63,796 nt of DNA from Oscillospiraceae bacterium. GTDB taxonomy: Bacteria > Bacillota > Clostridia > Oscillospirales > Ruminococcaceae. The translations under genes and the position numbers were made by a program. This document shows, in pieces, positions 34,187 to 43,344 of the stretch (within the stretch, counting starts at the first letter, position 1; each line of letters begins with the position of its first letter). The stretch covers positions 1-63,796 of the forward strand of contig JAFWEV010000030.1 in NCBI GenBank assembly GCA_017512745.1, written 5' to 3'. Below the pieces are notes generated by a model that worked only from the letters and a program-made list of their open reading frames with translations, ran no database searches and was not told the DNA's origin.

Positions 34187-35362
34187 TTACACATTTGCCA
34201 TTCTGAAAATGGTCTTTATGTCGTCATATCCGAGTTTTCTGAACGACCCTATCGTGATCGTTTTGTTTCTCGAACACTTCAGCGACATCTCCTCGATATC
34301 TTCTTCCGACAGGATCCCGTATTCGGTCTCGGAGAGTTTTACCGGGAGGTGGAGTTTTTCGGAGAAATACTTTTCCGTTGCCTCGATCGCCTCAACAGCA
34401 GTGCAGCCCGGTTCCAGACCCATGACACGTTCGCCGAACTCCCTGAATCTCGCCTCATCGTCGGCCATGACATATCTTGCCCAGCTTCCCCACATCGTCG
34501 TGAGCGATGCTCCGTGAGTTGCCCCGAATTTGGCGGAGAGTTCATGTCCGAATTTGTGCGTCGCGAAATCGTTTATTCCGCCGAGTCCGGTTATGCCGTT
34601 GTGCGAAAGACTTCCGCACCACATGATCTCGCTGGCCGCCTCATAGTTCTCCGGATCCTCCAGCAGAACCGGCGCAAACTTCATGACTGTCTTGAGAAGG
34701 CCAACCGCTATCTCGTCTGTCATATGATTCTGCTGAACAGGAGAAAAAAATCTCTCCATGGTATGCATCATAATGTCGGCTGCGCCGCAGGCTATCTGGT
34801 ATTTCGGGAGAGAGTATGTGAGTTCGGGGTCCATGATCGCAAAGAGCGGTCTGTTGAGTTCCGTACCGAGTCCTCTTTTTATTCCGTCCGTATCATTCGT
34901 CAGAACCGCAGAGTTGCTGGTCTCGCTTCCGGCTGCCGCAATGGTAAGGACTGATGCCACATCCATTGTCTTCTCGAGTTTGCGCTCTCCGCTCCAGAAC
35001 TCCCAGATGTCCGCATCGGGATTCGCCACACCGTGAGCAATGGCTTTGGACTCGTCGAGTACGCTTCCGCCTCCGACTCCTATAATGATGTCGGGAGAAA
35101 ACTCTTTTGCCGCTTCAACAGCTTTCCTTGCATGCGAGAGTATCGGGTTTGCCTGGACACCGCCGATCTCGAGATACGCGATCCCCTTATCGTCGAGTTT
35201 TGACTCGATGAGTCCGAGAAGTCCGGATTTCTTTACTCTGTCGCTTCCGTATACCAGGACGGCTCTCTTTTTGCCGTATTTCTCAAGGATATCTCCTATC
35301 TGTTCTTCCGTCTTTTTTCCGAAAATAACTTCTGTCGGTACTCTGTAAACGAATGAATTCAT
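34187..35362 (-). CDS. iron-containing alcohol dehydrogenase
   Basis: A 391-residue family III alcohol dehydrogenase, related to butanol dehydrogenase/YqhD. NAD(P)-binding GGGSVLDESKA near residue 97 and the metal ligands in GINDFATHKFGHEL and ATHGASL are intact. It reduces aldehydes to alcohols in fermentation. AAGGGAGAG precedes the ATG. Monocistronic, opposite to tRNA-Pro. Confidence 0.94.
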   Translation of the reverse strand: MNSFVYRVPTEVIFGKKTEEQIGDILEKYGKKRAVLVYGSDRVKKSGLLGLIESKLDDKGIAYLEIGGVQANPILSHARKAVEAAKEFSPDIIIGVGGGSVLDESKAIAHGVANPDADIWEFWSGERKLEKTMDVASVLTIAAAGSETSNSAVLTNDTDGIKRGLGTELNRPLFAIMDPELTYSLPKYQIACGAADIMMHTMERFFSPVQQNHMTDEIAVGLLKTVMKFAPVLLEDPENYEAASEIMWCGSLSHNGITGLGGINDFATHKFGHELSAKFGATHGASLTTMWGSWARYVMADDEARFREFGERVMGLEPGCTAVEAIEATEKYFSEKLHLPVKLSETEYGILSEEDIEEMSLKCSRNKTITIGSFRKLGYDDIKTIFRMANV

Positions 35363-35386
35363 GATTTCTCTCCCTTTAATTGTTTA

Positions 35387-35415
35387 TTGATTTTTACGAC
35401 TTCGTGTAATATACT
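35387..35415 (+). promoter_or_regulatory. tRNA-Pro promoter
   Basis: TTGATT (35387-35392) and TATACT (35410-35415) with 17-nt spacer, 15 nt before the tRNA. Confidence 0.85.
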
Positions 35416-35430
35416 TTCTAATACTGGTCA

Positions 35431-35506
35431 CCGGGTGTAGCGCAGTTGGTAGCGCGCCAGTTTTGGGAACTGGATGCCGCGAGTTCGAGTCTCGCCACTC
35501 GGACCA
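35431..35506 (+). tRNA. tRNA-Pro (TGG)
   Basis: Acceptor CCGGGTG/CACTCGG with one G-T wobble, D arm AGCGCAGTTGGTAGCGC, anticodon TGG in CCAGT/ACTGG, T arm GCGAGTTCGAGTCTCGC, encoded CCA. Confidence 0.97.
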
Positions 35507-35514
35507 TTTTTTAT

Positions 35515-35548
35515 CCGCCGAAGGGTACATGCCTTCCGGCGGTTTTTT
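35515..35548 (+). terminator. tRNA-Pro terminator
   Basis: CCGCCGAAGG (35515-35524) pairs with CCTTCCGGCGG (35532-35542, one bulged C), followed by six T. It also faces the end of ridA. Confidence 0.88.
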
Positions 35549-36007
35549 CTATTTCTTCAGGATGACATCGATCTCAACGGGAAAATCATCGGTAAGAGAA
35601 TTCACTCCCACTGCAGTTCTGACAGGAAGGCCCTTCTCTTCTCCGTACAGTTCTTTCAACAGTTCCGTGGCGCCGTTCGCAACCTTCGGCGATCCCTGAA
35701 ATCCCGGAACACAGGCGACATAAACTGTCATCTTGAGAAAGCTCTTGATCTCGTCTATGTTTATCCCTGCGTCTCTAACCGAAGCCAGGATGTTGAGAAC
35801 ACAGTCGCGCGCGCATTCCCTGCCCTGCTCGACCGATACTTCACGGCCAACGACGCCCTTGTGTTTCTGAACTGCGTCCAGCGTCGGTCCGCATCCCGCG
35901 ACAAATATGAGATCTCCTGCCGTCTTGACCTGAGCGTAAAGTCCTCCTCCCTCCGGATCCTTCGGAAGTTCAAGTCCCAGTTCTCTCAGGCGTTCAGTTG
36001 CTTTCAT
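35549..36007 (-). CDS. ridA: RidA/YjgF family enamine-imine deaminase
   Basis: A 152-residue RidA/UK114-type protein (trimeric; hydrolyses reactive enamines and imines). Typical elements: LIFVAGCGP, LNILASVRDAGINIDEI and PVRTAVGVNSL. The usual catalytic Arg position near the C terminus aligns with PVRTAVG. The ATG at 36007 is 6 nt after GGAGG; an ATG two codons earlier sits on the site itself. Its start overlaps the end of the DUF1989 gene, so it belongs to that operon; it may clear imines made by the deiminase-like proteins. Confidence 0.88.
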   Translation of the reverse strand: MKATERLRELGLELPKDPEGGGLYAQVKTAGDLIFVAGCGPTLDAVQKHKGVVGREVSVEQGRECARDCVLNILASVRDAGINIDEIKSFLKMTVYVACVPGFQGSPKVANGATELLKELYGEEKGLPVRTAVGVNSLTDDFPVEIDVILKK

Positions 36008-36668
36008 CTTCATCCTCCGGGCTGAATATCATCAGTTCAATTGGCGTCGGGTTGAAATTGTTGCACGGGTTCATCAGCTGCGGGCAGTTGCTTATGAGCA
36101 CATCCACATCCATGAGCGCAGTGACTTCGACGTAATTGCCCGGCGCGGATACTCCGTCGGCGAATTCGAGGACTCCGTCCTCGGTGATCGGGACATTCAT
36201 GAAGAAATTTACATTAGGAGCGAGGTCTCGCTTGCAGTATTCCTCGTCCCCTCTTTTTGAGAATTCGAGCATGAATGTGTCTTTGCAGTTGTGCATATAC
36301 AGCACGTCTCCCGGGTATTTCACCGAGTTGTAGTAATTGGAACAGGACCCCGCAAGCGTATCGTGACGGCCTGTGAGATCCGCTGTGATCTCCAGCATCC
36401 GGTCCCCGTTCTCCGAATAGAGTATGCTGCCCGTCGTGAGATATATATTGTTCTGGGCCTTTATCGTCTTGCCGGCACTGTAGTGGTTATCCGGATCATG
36501 CGCGTCATAGAACATCGCATCGACCGCCTGGTTGCCCTCGAGGTCCACCACTCTCAGCGTCTCGCCCTTCTTGAGTGTCCTGAGCCATCCGTCGCCGGAC
36601 AGCACCGTCTCTCTGTATACTGCGTCTTCGGGACGGAAAGAACTCTCTTTTCTTATAAATCCGTACAT
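35994..36668 (-). CDS. DUF1989 protein (UAAP2/carboxyguanidine deiminase subunit-like)
   Basis: 224 aa, DUF1989 (urea carboxylase-associated) fold. Shows LRVVDLEGNQAVD, SGSCSNYYNS-like AGSCSNYYN and NVNFFMNVPI blocks of the UAAP2 branch. DUF1989 pairs next to guanidine carboxylase are known to form carboxyguanidine deiminase (CgdA/CgdB). Here no carboxylase, allophanate hydrolase or guanidine riboswitch is in view. Ends overlap ridA by 14 nt and starts 12 nt after its partner. Confidence 0.85.
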   Translation of the reverse strand: MYGFIRKESSFRPEDAVYRETVLSGDGWLRTLKKGETLRVVDLEGNQAVDAMFYDAHDPDNHYSAGKTIKAQNNIYLTTGSILYSENGDRMLEITADLTGRHDTLAGSCSNYYNSVKYPGDVLYMHNCKDTFMLEFSKRGDEEYCKRDLAPNVNFFMNVPITEDGVLEFADGVSAPGNYVEVTALMDVDVLISNCPQLMNPCNNFNPTPIELMIFSPEDEDESN

Positions 36669-36680
36669 GTCTCTCTCCTT

Positions 36681-37403
36681 TCAGCGTCCCATAAGATATC
36701 TGTAATCCCACGTGTTGCGGAAAGCTCTCATGTTTTCCGGCGATGCTAGGTATACGGGATCCTTCTCATCCGCGACCGGCGCATCGGTGATATCTATGGT
36801 CACAGGCGCGGGATCGTAGACGTTGCCCGGATCGTACGGGTTGGGCGTATTGGAAACGATCAGGATAATGTTCATCTCCGTGCGGAATGTGATCACATCT
36901 CCGTTCTTCCCCGTTGCTTCATCGTATTTTAAGGATCCGTCTTCGGCCACGGTCACTTTTGAGAACAGATTAAGGCACGGTACCATATCCCTCATTGAAA
37001 GTCCGTTCCGTTTGAGCTCAACGGCAAAATTCTCCTCGCCGCATCTCGTCATGTCGTTCCGCTTTTCCTGATAGGTGAGTTTTCCGTACTTTCTGTCGGT
37101 CTCCTCTCTGGTGGAGAATCCGGATATCGCGTCGATCCACCCGGTAGTGTCTTCCGTTATGCTTGCCATGGCTCTACCGCTCTCGCTCAGGAGAACTGCG
37201 CCTTTTGTCAGATATACGGTGTGATGTATCTTGAGAGAATCGGGTGCGGTGAACCGTTCAGAACGGTCAAGGCTGTTATAAACAAGCACGGAGACATTCG
37301 GTCTGTCTCCATTTGCGCTGAACCTGATAGATTTTCCTTTGCCTATGCACGCCGACCATTTCTCCCCCGGGCGCAGCAGTTTTGAGAAGCTCGTCTGGGT
37401 CAT
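36681..37403 (-). CDS. DUF1989 protein (UAAP1/carboxyguanidine deiminase subunit-like)
   Basis: 240 aa, the partner of the preceding entry. UAAP1-type elements: HHTVYLTKGAVLLSESGRAM, WIDAISGFSTRE and a metal-site-like CGEENF. The pair likely forms a heteromer acting on a carboxylated guanidino or urea compound. GGAGGAA precedes the ATG 5-6 nt away, 12 nt after the SpeE-like gene. Confidence 0.83.
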   Translation of the reverse strand: MTQTSFSKLLRPGEKWSACIGKGKSIRFSANGDRPNVSVLVYNSLDRSERFTAPDSLKIHHTVYLTKGAVLLSESGRAMASITEDTTGWIDAISGFSTREETDRKYGKLTYQEKRNDMTRCGEENFAVELKRNGLSMRDMVPCLNLFSKVTVAEDGSLKYDEATGKNGDVITFRTEMNIILIVSNTPNPYDPGNVYDPAPVTIDITDAPVADEKDPVYLASPENMRAFRNTWDYRYLMGR

Positions 37404-37415
37404 GGTGTTTCCTCC

Positions 37416-39017
37416 TTAGATTCCGAGGTAGCCGGAGAGTATCTCTCTGACTCCGTATTCCTTTATCAGTCCTTTATAATATGTGACTTCCTCGACGATC
37501 ATATCGTCTATTACCTGCATTCCGAGAAGTTCCACGGGAGCTTTGTCATCCGTGAAAATATGGTCTCCCGCTTCGTACTCCTTCAGATTCTCCCTAACCT
37601 TCGTCATCTGTGAATTGAGATCCCCGTACGGTGTAACGGTCTCCCACAGTCTGTTGATAAGTGCGGGGTCATTGAACGCAAAAAGTTCCCTGTTGCCCGA
37701 ATAACCCACATCGACCGTATATATGCTACCGAAAGATGTTCCTATCGTATCACAGAGATACTGGTTTATATTTCCTTCCTTGTCGGATCTCATGTTGAGA
37801 TTGACCACCATGACTCCTCCGTCCTTGAGGTGGCCGTTCACCTGGGCGAAGAATTCCTTTGACGACATCTGGAACGGTATCGTTATGTCCTGATAGGCGT
37901 CTACCATGATGACGTCGTATTTTCTGTCTATGCCCTGAAGATAAGCTCTTCCGTCATATGTGGTGACCTGTATATCCTCCGGCATGTGAAAGTATTCCCT
38001 TGCAAGCTCAGTAATTTTTTCGTCGATCTCGACACCCTCGACCTTTGCGTCCGGATAATACTTTCTGCATTGGGTCGCATATGTGCCGCATCCCATGCCG
38101 AGTACGAGTATATCGAAATCCTCTCCGTCCTCATATCCGGCAATGATCGGGGCGGCGAGCGCATAGTCATAGTACATACCGGTCAGCGTATCGCTCTTCA
38201 TGTAGAGAGACTGAACGCCTATGAGAACGTTGGTGGAAAGCGCGATGCTCTCGCTGTTTTCGCTTACCTGAAGATAGTTGTATACCGATTCGCCTTCGTA
38301 CTTAAGATCGTTTCTCCAGAATGCGAAGCTGTCGGAATTGCCGAATACGGCGCACAGCCCGAACAGAATGATCCCATAGATGCAGAGCGTCTTCTGTCTC
38401 TTTTCCGAGAAGAAATATATAAGGCTCAGGACAAGCAGTATCCCGGAGAAGATGAGGAATGTCACAGCAGTCCCCACAGCCGGGATCGTCACGAAAGTGG
38501 GCATGAACGTTCCTATGATGCTTCCTATCGTGTTGCACGCGTTGAGAGTTCCCACTATCTGCCCGCTCTCCTCGATATTGTCCATGGAATACTTTGCGAG
38601 AGAAGGCGTCACCGTTCCCAAAAGGAACAGCGGAAACACGAATACTATCATGCATGATATGAATGCGGCTACTATGAGGTAATTGCTGTTTATAGTAAGA
38701 ATCAGCAGTCCCGAGATCCCGAGGATCACATACTTGCCGAATACGGGTATCGCCGCGATCCATATTGAGGCTATGAGTATCCGTCTGTACAGTTTGTCCG
38801 GATTCGGATCCCTGTCCGCCTGCTTTCCACCCCACATGTTTCCGAGCGCCATAGCGATCATGATCGTCCCGATGATGATCGTCCAGACTATCTGCGAGGA
38901 GCTGAAATACGGCGCGAGCAGTCTCGATGCTCCGAGCTCGACCGCCATAACTCCCATACCCGCGAAAAATTCGGTCAGGTACAGGTACCATTTATTGTTC
39001 AGTATTTTTCTTTTCAT
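37416..39017 (-). CDS. membrane-fused spermidine synthase-like protein
   Basis: 533 aa. About seven membrane helices (1-225) followed by a soluble methyltransferase-fold domain like spermidine synthase (VLGMGCGTYATQ, EGVEIDEKI, DVIMVDAYQD). The canonical GGGDG with the amine-binding Asp is replaced by GMGCG, so true polyamine synthesis is doubtful. Fused MFS/SpeE-like proteins are widespread and mostly uncharacterised. It starts 5 nt after the acyltransferase stop. Could act on a small amine or on S-adenosylmethionine-derived substrate at the membrane. Confidence 0.82.
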   Translation of the reverse strand: MKRKILNNKWYLYLTEFFAGMGVMAVELGASRLLAPYFSSSQIVWTIIIGTIMIAMALGNMWGGKQADRDPNPDKLYRRILIASIWIAAIPVFGKYVILGISGLLILTINSNYLIVAAFISCMIVFVFPLFLLGTVTPSLAKYSMDNIEESGQIVGTLNACNTIGSIIGTFMPTFVTIPAVGTAVTFLIFSGILLVLSLIYFFSEKRQKTLCIYGIILFGLCAVFGNSDSFAFWRNDLKYEGESVYNYLQVSENSESIALSTNVLIGVQSLYMKSDTLTGMYYDYALAAPIIAGYEDGEDFDILVLGMGCGTYATQCRKYYPDAKVEGVEIDEKITELAREYFHMPEDIQVTTYDGRAYLQGIDRKYDVIMVDAYQDITIPFQMSSKEFFAQVNGHLKDGGVMVVNLNMRSDKEGNINQYLCDTIGTSFGSIYTVDVGYSGNRELFAFNDPALINRLWETVTPYGDLNSQMTKVRENLKEYEAGDHIFTDDKAPVELLGMQVIDDMIVEEVTYYKGLIKEYGVREILSGYLGI

Positions 39018-39022
39018 GCTCT

Positions 39023-40192
39023 TCAGATCCCCGTCTCTATATTCGAGAGCCTGCAGAGCATCTTTATGTATTTCCTTGCGCAGAATCTCTTTTCTGCGAG
39101 CACTTCGTAGTATTTTTTCCCTGCTTCGAAGACTATGTGGTTGGCTCCGTACATGGCAATGGAGTGAACATCATCGATATCGGTCGATTCTCCCGATTTT
39201 CTGAGCAGTCTTATGAGATTTTTGCCTACCTGAAGCCTCCCGCGCGCAACCTCTGTCTGCTCCTCACCGTTGAGTTCCACTACCGTCACTTCATCATCAG
39301 GCATCTCCACCGTTCCGGCATCGATCCTCTTGTCGTATTCCTCTCTCTGCCAGTCATACCATTCGGTGAACGTATCAAACCGCCCGCCGTGCATCATTCC
39401 GTATTCATCGTACGTCACGGTCATTCCGCATTCACATGACAGCGTATTGCCATGGGAATGCATCGTTCCGATCTTTCCGCATTCGGGACAGATCCACAAG
39501 CCTGTCTCAAGACCTTCCGCAAGGTCTTTTCCCTTATACGCAATATGCGCTTCTTTCTGGTCTGCATAGGCATCGACAAACAAATCGTTGCTGATCTTTT
39601 CTACAAGTTCGTCTGCCGACATTGCGTTGACCTGATCTTTGTCGTATACATTGACCAGTTCTCCCCTCATACGGCCTTTTCTTATACTGCCGCCGCTCCA
39701 CCTCGGGTTTGTGAGGAAGCCGCCTCTGATCCTGAAAGTGACGACCTTTATGTTGAGCTTTTTCACCAGCTTGCCGACTGTCGGATGTATCCTGTCTGTT
39801 CTGCCGGTGAACGATCTGTCTCCTTCGGGGAACAAGGCAAGGTTGTATCCTGCTCTTGCCCGTCTCGCCATTTCCACAACAGTGGATGCCGCCGTTGTGC
39901 CTTTCTTTCTCGCGATCGGATCAAATATGTTCACAAGAAGCCTCGATATAAAATTCTGCCTGAAAAGATGCTCGCTGGCGACAAAATACATCTGCTGCTT
40001 GAAGGAAAGCCCGACGAACATAGGATCAAAATCAAGGTTGTGATTGCAAAGCACAATATAGGGCCCTTCGATATCTATACGGGGGCCTTTGAATTTATAC
40101 CCGTAAAACCATGAGGCTACGGGAGCCGCTATCTTCTGGAGAAAGGCGTACGATCTTAAATGCTTTTTTCTCTCTTTATCAGAAATCGCCAT
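39023..40192 (-). CDS. PlsC-type acyltransferase with zinc ribbon
   Basis: 389 aa. N-terminal 1-acyl-glycerol-3-phosphate acyltransferase domain: HX4D motif H51-D56 in CNHNLDFDP and the FPEGDRS substrate block. From about 235 a zinc ribbon follows (CPECGK then CECG), then a PH-like C-terminal part. The ribbon is not part of ordinary PlsC. Transfers acyl chains to a lysophospholipid or related acceptor. GAGGTG precedes the ATG; first gene of the operon down to ridA. Confidence 0.87.
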   Translation of the reverse strand: MAISDKERKKHLRSYAFLQKIAAPVASWFYGYKFKGPRIDIEGPYIVLCNHNLDFDPMFVGLSFKQQMYFVASEHLFRQNFISRLLVNIFDPIARKKGTTAASTVVEMARRARAGYNLALFPEGDRSFTGRTDRIHPTVGKLVKKLNIKVVTFRIRGGFLTNPRWSGGSIRKGRMRGELVNVYDKDQVNAMSADELVEKISNDLFVDAYADQKEAHIAYKGKDLAEGLETGLWICPECGKIGTMHSHGNTLSCECGMTVTYDEYGMMHGGRFDTFTEWYDWQREEYDKRIDAGTVEMPDDEVTVVELNGEEQTEVARGRLQVGKNLIRLLRKSGESTDIDDVHSIAMYGANHIVFEAGKKYYEVLAEKRFCARKYIKMLCRLSNIETGI

Positions 40193-40296
40193 TATTCACC
40201 TCAAAAATCAGTTATTTCTTTTTATACATTCTATTATATAATATTCTCTGTCAGTCAAATATATTTAATCTACTGAATATATAGGAGTTTTTTTCA

Positions 40297-41715
40297 ATGA
40301 CCTCAGCGTTAAATTTCTGGGACGCACCTGTATGGAGCTTTGTGGTCACCCTTACGGAACTGCTGGCTGCCATGATGGTCGCACATATTCTGATCCAGGT
40401 AGTCCCTCTCATAAAGAAGATGATGATTCCCTCGAGCGTGCTCGGAGGCTTTCTCATTCTCTTTGTGAATTTCATCTATAAACTCATTACCGGATCTCCT
40501 TTCCTTGAAAGATCGATCCTCGAGATCCTGACATATCACGGCCTCGGTATCGGATTTGTCGCCATGGCTCTCCAGACAACGAAGAAAGCTGTCGGCAAGA
40601 AGCGCAGCCGTGATGTTTTCAACACTTCGTGCATCGTCGTCTCCTCATACCTCATACAGGCTGTAGTGGGTATCGGGATCACCGTCATACTCTCACTCAT
40701 CCTCGGCAATTTCCCAGCTTCCGGATTCCTTGTGCCTCTCGGATACGGACAGGGTCCGGGACAGGCATATAACTGGGGCAAGACCTACGAGATGCAGTAC
40801 GGATTCGCCCACGGTACAAGTTTCGGTCTGACTGTGGCTGCGATGGGCTTCGTTTCAGCCAGTATCGGCGGTATCATCTACCTTAATGTTATGCGCAGAA
40901 AGGGAAAATTCTCCGGGATTCTCGGTGAAGGTGCCGTAAACCAGAAGCTTCGCCCGGAAGATATTCAGGGTGAGAAAGAGATCCCGATATCTGATTCGAT
41001 GGACAAGATGACCATACAGCTGGCCCTCGTACTTATCGGCTATGTCATTGGTTATCTGATCATGATGCTTCTCAACGCTTTCATAAACACAGGTGTCCTC
41101 GGAAACTTCGGATACAACACGATACAGCCGCTTATCTGGGGATTCAACTTCCTCTTCGGCATTCTCACAGCGACCATAATCAAGAAAGTGCTCTCCGTTC
41201 TGACAAAGGCGGGGTTGATGAAGCGCACATACACGAACGATTTCATGCAGTCAAGGATCTCCGGGGTCATGTTCGACCTCATGGTCGTCGCCTCCATTGC
41301 ATCAATCGACCTTTCGGCTTTCCAGTATCCGGAATTTATCATTCCGCTGGCGGTCGTCTGTGTTGCCGCGGCGGTCGTCACCTACATCTATCTCAATGCC
41401 GTATGCGGAAAGATCTATCCCGAATACAGAGATGAGGCCTGGCTTTCCCTCTACGGTATGCTCACCGGAACAGCAAGCACCGGTGTCATCCTCTTAAGGG
41501 AAGTTGACCCGATGTTCAAAACTCCCGCAAGCGACAACCTTATCCTCCAGAACCTCTGGTCGATAATCTTCGGCGCACCCATGCTGCTCCTTCTCGGAGT
41601 TGCGCCTCAGAGTATGGGCAAATGTCTCATGGTGCTCGGCGTCGTCGCGCTTCTGTTCCTCGGCATGACGGTAATACTGTTCAGAAACAGGATATTCAGG
41701 AAGAAAGCCAAATAA
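40297..41715 (+). CDS. sodium/glutamate symporter family protein (GltS-like)
   Basis: A 472-residue membrane protein with about twelve helices. Two repeated reentrant motifs are visible: GYGQGPGQAYNWG with GFAHGTSFGLT, and GMLTGTASTGVILLR, typical of the GltS family. Imports glutamate with sodium. Somewhat longer than E. coli GltS. AGGAG precedes the ATG by 9 nt. Monocistronic, ending in a strong terminator, next to aspartate metabolism. Confidence 0.9.
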   Translation: MTSALNFWDAPVWSFVVTLTELLAAMMVAHILIQVVPLIKKMMIPSSVLGGFLILFVNFIYKLITGSPFLERSILEILTYHGLGIGFVAMALQTTKKAVGKKRSRDVFNTSCIVVSSYLIQAVVGIGITVILSLILGNFPASGFLVPLGYGQGPGQAYNWGKTYEMQYGFAHGTSFGLTVAAMGFVSASIGGIIYLNVMRRKGKFSGILGEGAVNQKLRPEDIQGEKEIPISDSMDKMTIQLALVLIGYVIGYLIMMLLNAFINTGVLGNFGYNTIQPLIWGFNFLFGILTATIIKKVLSVLTKAGLMKRTYTNDFMQSRISGVMFDLMVVASIASIDLSAFQYPEFIIPLAVVCVAAAVVTYIYLNAVCGKIYPEYRDEAWLSLYGMLTGTASTGVILLREVDPMFKTPASDNLILQNLWSIIFGAPMLLLLGVAPQSMGKCLMVLGVVALLFLGMTVILFRNRIFRKKAK

Positions 41716-41744
41716 CTTACCTCTCCAAATTATTAGCAGAATCA

Positions 41745-41791
41745 AAAAGTTCAGGAAACAGGTCTTCCAGACGCTGTTCCTGAACTTTTTT
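41745..41791. terminator. terminator hairpin
   Basis: AAGTTCAGGAA (41747-41757) pairs with TTCCTGAACTT (41777-41787), flanked by A-run and T-run, so it can act on both strands between convergent genes. Confidence 0.88.
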
Positions 41792-41817
41792 ATCGGTCAG
41801 ATTGCCGCTTCGGGTTA

Positions 41818-43221
41818 TTATTTCAGTTTTTCAAATCCGGGCTTTGTAAGTCTGTACGGGTCCATTATATGCTCCATCTGCTCCTCTGTGAGTATGCCTT
41901 CCCTCAGCACGATCTCCCTTATAGGAACTCCTGTCGCCAGAGCTTCCTTTGCGAGCTTTGCGGAAGCTGTGTATCCGATATACGGGTTCAGTGCCGTAAC
42001 TATACCGACACTCTGCTCGAGCAGTTCTTTGCAGCGCTCTTCGTTGGCGGTGATACCATCCACGCAGTTGACAATAAACGTATCGACTGCATTTTTCAGT
42101 ATATCTATGGACTGGAAAAGAGAATAGAACGTCACCGGTTCAAAGGCGTTCAGTTCGAGCTGACCTGACTCCGCCGCGAAGGATATCGTCACATCATTGC
42201 CGATAATCCTGAAAGCCACCTGGTTCACGACTTCGGGAATGACCGGGTTGACCTTTCCGGGCATGATCGATGAGCCGTTCTGCTTCGCCGGAAGCGTTAT
42301 CTCTCCAAATCCCGTCTTCGGGCCGGATCCCATCAGGCGAAGATCGCTGGCTATTTTAGAGAGAGTCAGCGCACAGTCTTTCAGCGAGCTGGAGATCGCT
42401 GCGAAACAGTCGATATTCTGGGTCGCATCGATAAGGTCATCGGCCTGAGTATACTTGGTTCCTGCGACCTCCGAGAGAATTCTCGCTATGTTGTCAAAAT
42501 AACTCTGATTGGCATTGATGCCTGTTCCGATAGCCGTGCCGCCCATGTTTATCATGTGCATCTCGCTTTCGTACTTCCTTATCCTCTCGAGACTTCTCTT
42601 TGTAGCGGAAGCGTATGCGTTGAACTCCTGTCCGAGTCTGATCGGGACGGCATCCTCCATCTGTGTTCTGCCCATTTTGAGGATATTGTCGAATTCGCCG
42701 GCCTTTTTTCTGAATGCCTTGTAAAGGGCTGTCAGGCTTTTCTCCAAACCGCTTAGCAGAGCGATAACTGTCATTTTGCCTGCAGTGGGTATAACATCAT
42801 TCGTCGACTGACCTCTGTTTACATGGTCGTTCGGATGAACAAGGCTGTAGTCCCCGCATTTTCCTCCCAGAAGTTCGATCGCAGCATTTGCTATGACCTC
42901 ATTTGCGTTCATGTTCATTGATGTACCCGCTCCGCCCTGGATCGGATCGACTATGAACTGATCGTGAAACCTGCCCTCAATTATCAGATTGCACGCCTTG
43001 ACTATCGCTTCTCCGGTGACCGGGTCCAGGTTTTCCGCTTCCATATTCGCCATGGCACAGGCTTTTTTTATGTATGCCAGACTTCTTATCATCTCAGGAT
43101 GCATCTGCTGTCCGGTTATGGAAAAGTTTTCGACAGCCCTGAGAGACTGGACGCCGTAATATGCGCCTGCCGGCACTTCTTTTGTTCCTATTGAATCTGA
43201 CTCAAGACGATAATCGTTCAT
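41818..43221 (-). CDS. aspA: aspartate ammonia-lyase
   Basis: A 467-residue aspartase/fumarase superfamily enzyme converting aspartate to fumarate and ammonia. Signature SSIMPGKVNPV with the flexible catalytic loop Ser, the GQSTNDVIPTA and GTGINA blocks and an aspartase-type N terminus (DSIGTKEVPAGAYYG). AGGGGGT precedes the ATG. It diverges from a LysR gene with which it shares an overlapping promoter, so that regulator probably controls it. Confidence 0.92.
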   Translation of the reverse strand: MNDYRLESDSIGTKEVPAGAYYGVQSLRAVENFSITGQQMHPEMIRSLAYIKKACAMANMEAENLDPVTGEAIVKACNLIIEGRFHDQFIVDPIQGGAGTSMNMNANEVIANAAIELLGGKCGDYSLVHPNDHVNRGQSTNDVIPTAGKMTVIALLSGLEKSLTALYKAFRKKAGEFDNILKMGRTQMEDAVPIRLGQEFNAYASATKRSLERIRKYESEMHMINMGGTAIGTGINANQSYFDNIARILSEVAGTKYTQADDLIDATQNIDCFAAISSSLKDCALTLSKIASDLRLMGSGPKTGFGEITLPAKQNGSSIMPGKVNPVIPEVVNQVAFRIIGNDVTISFAAESGQLELNAFEPVTFYSLFQSIDILKNAVDTFIVNCVDGITANEERCKELLEQSVGIVTALNPYIGYTASAKLAKEALATGVPIREIVLREGILTEEQMEHIMDPYRLTKPGFEKLK

Positions 43222-43267
43222 AATATACCCCCTGCGAGCACTGAATGTAGTTGTTTCTTACTATGAC

Positions 43268-43299
43268 TTGAGTCTATTCTCGTTTATATATATAATCAA
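43268..43299. promoter_or_regulatory. face-to-face overlapping promoters of aspA and the LysR gene
   Basis: Rightward: TTGAGT (43268-43273), 17 nt, TATAAT (43291-43296). Leftward: TTGATT (43294-43299), 17 nt, TAGACT (43271-43276). Each -35 overlaps the other's -10, so only one can be used at a time. The AT-rich repeat to 43310 may hold the LysR site. Confidence 0.7.
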
Positions 43300-43344
43300 A
43301 TATATATATTAATATGTTTATCATAATCTACAGGTTATGCTGTT

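Noticed and set aside
35463..36025. Rightward ORFs beginning inside tRNA-Pro
   Set aside because: They start in the tRNA and run antisense to ridA; no ribosome site, and ridA is a clear gene.
37404..37415. Guanidine riboswitch before the DUF1989 genes
   Set aside because: The gene starts 12 nt after the SpeE-like gene, leaving no space for it.
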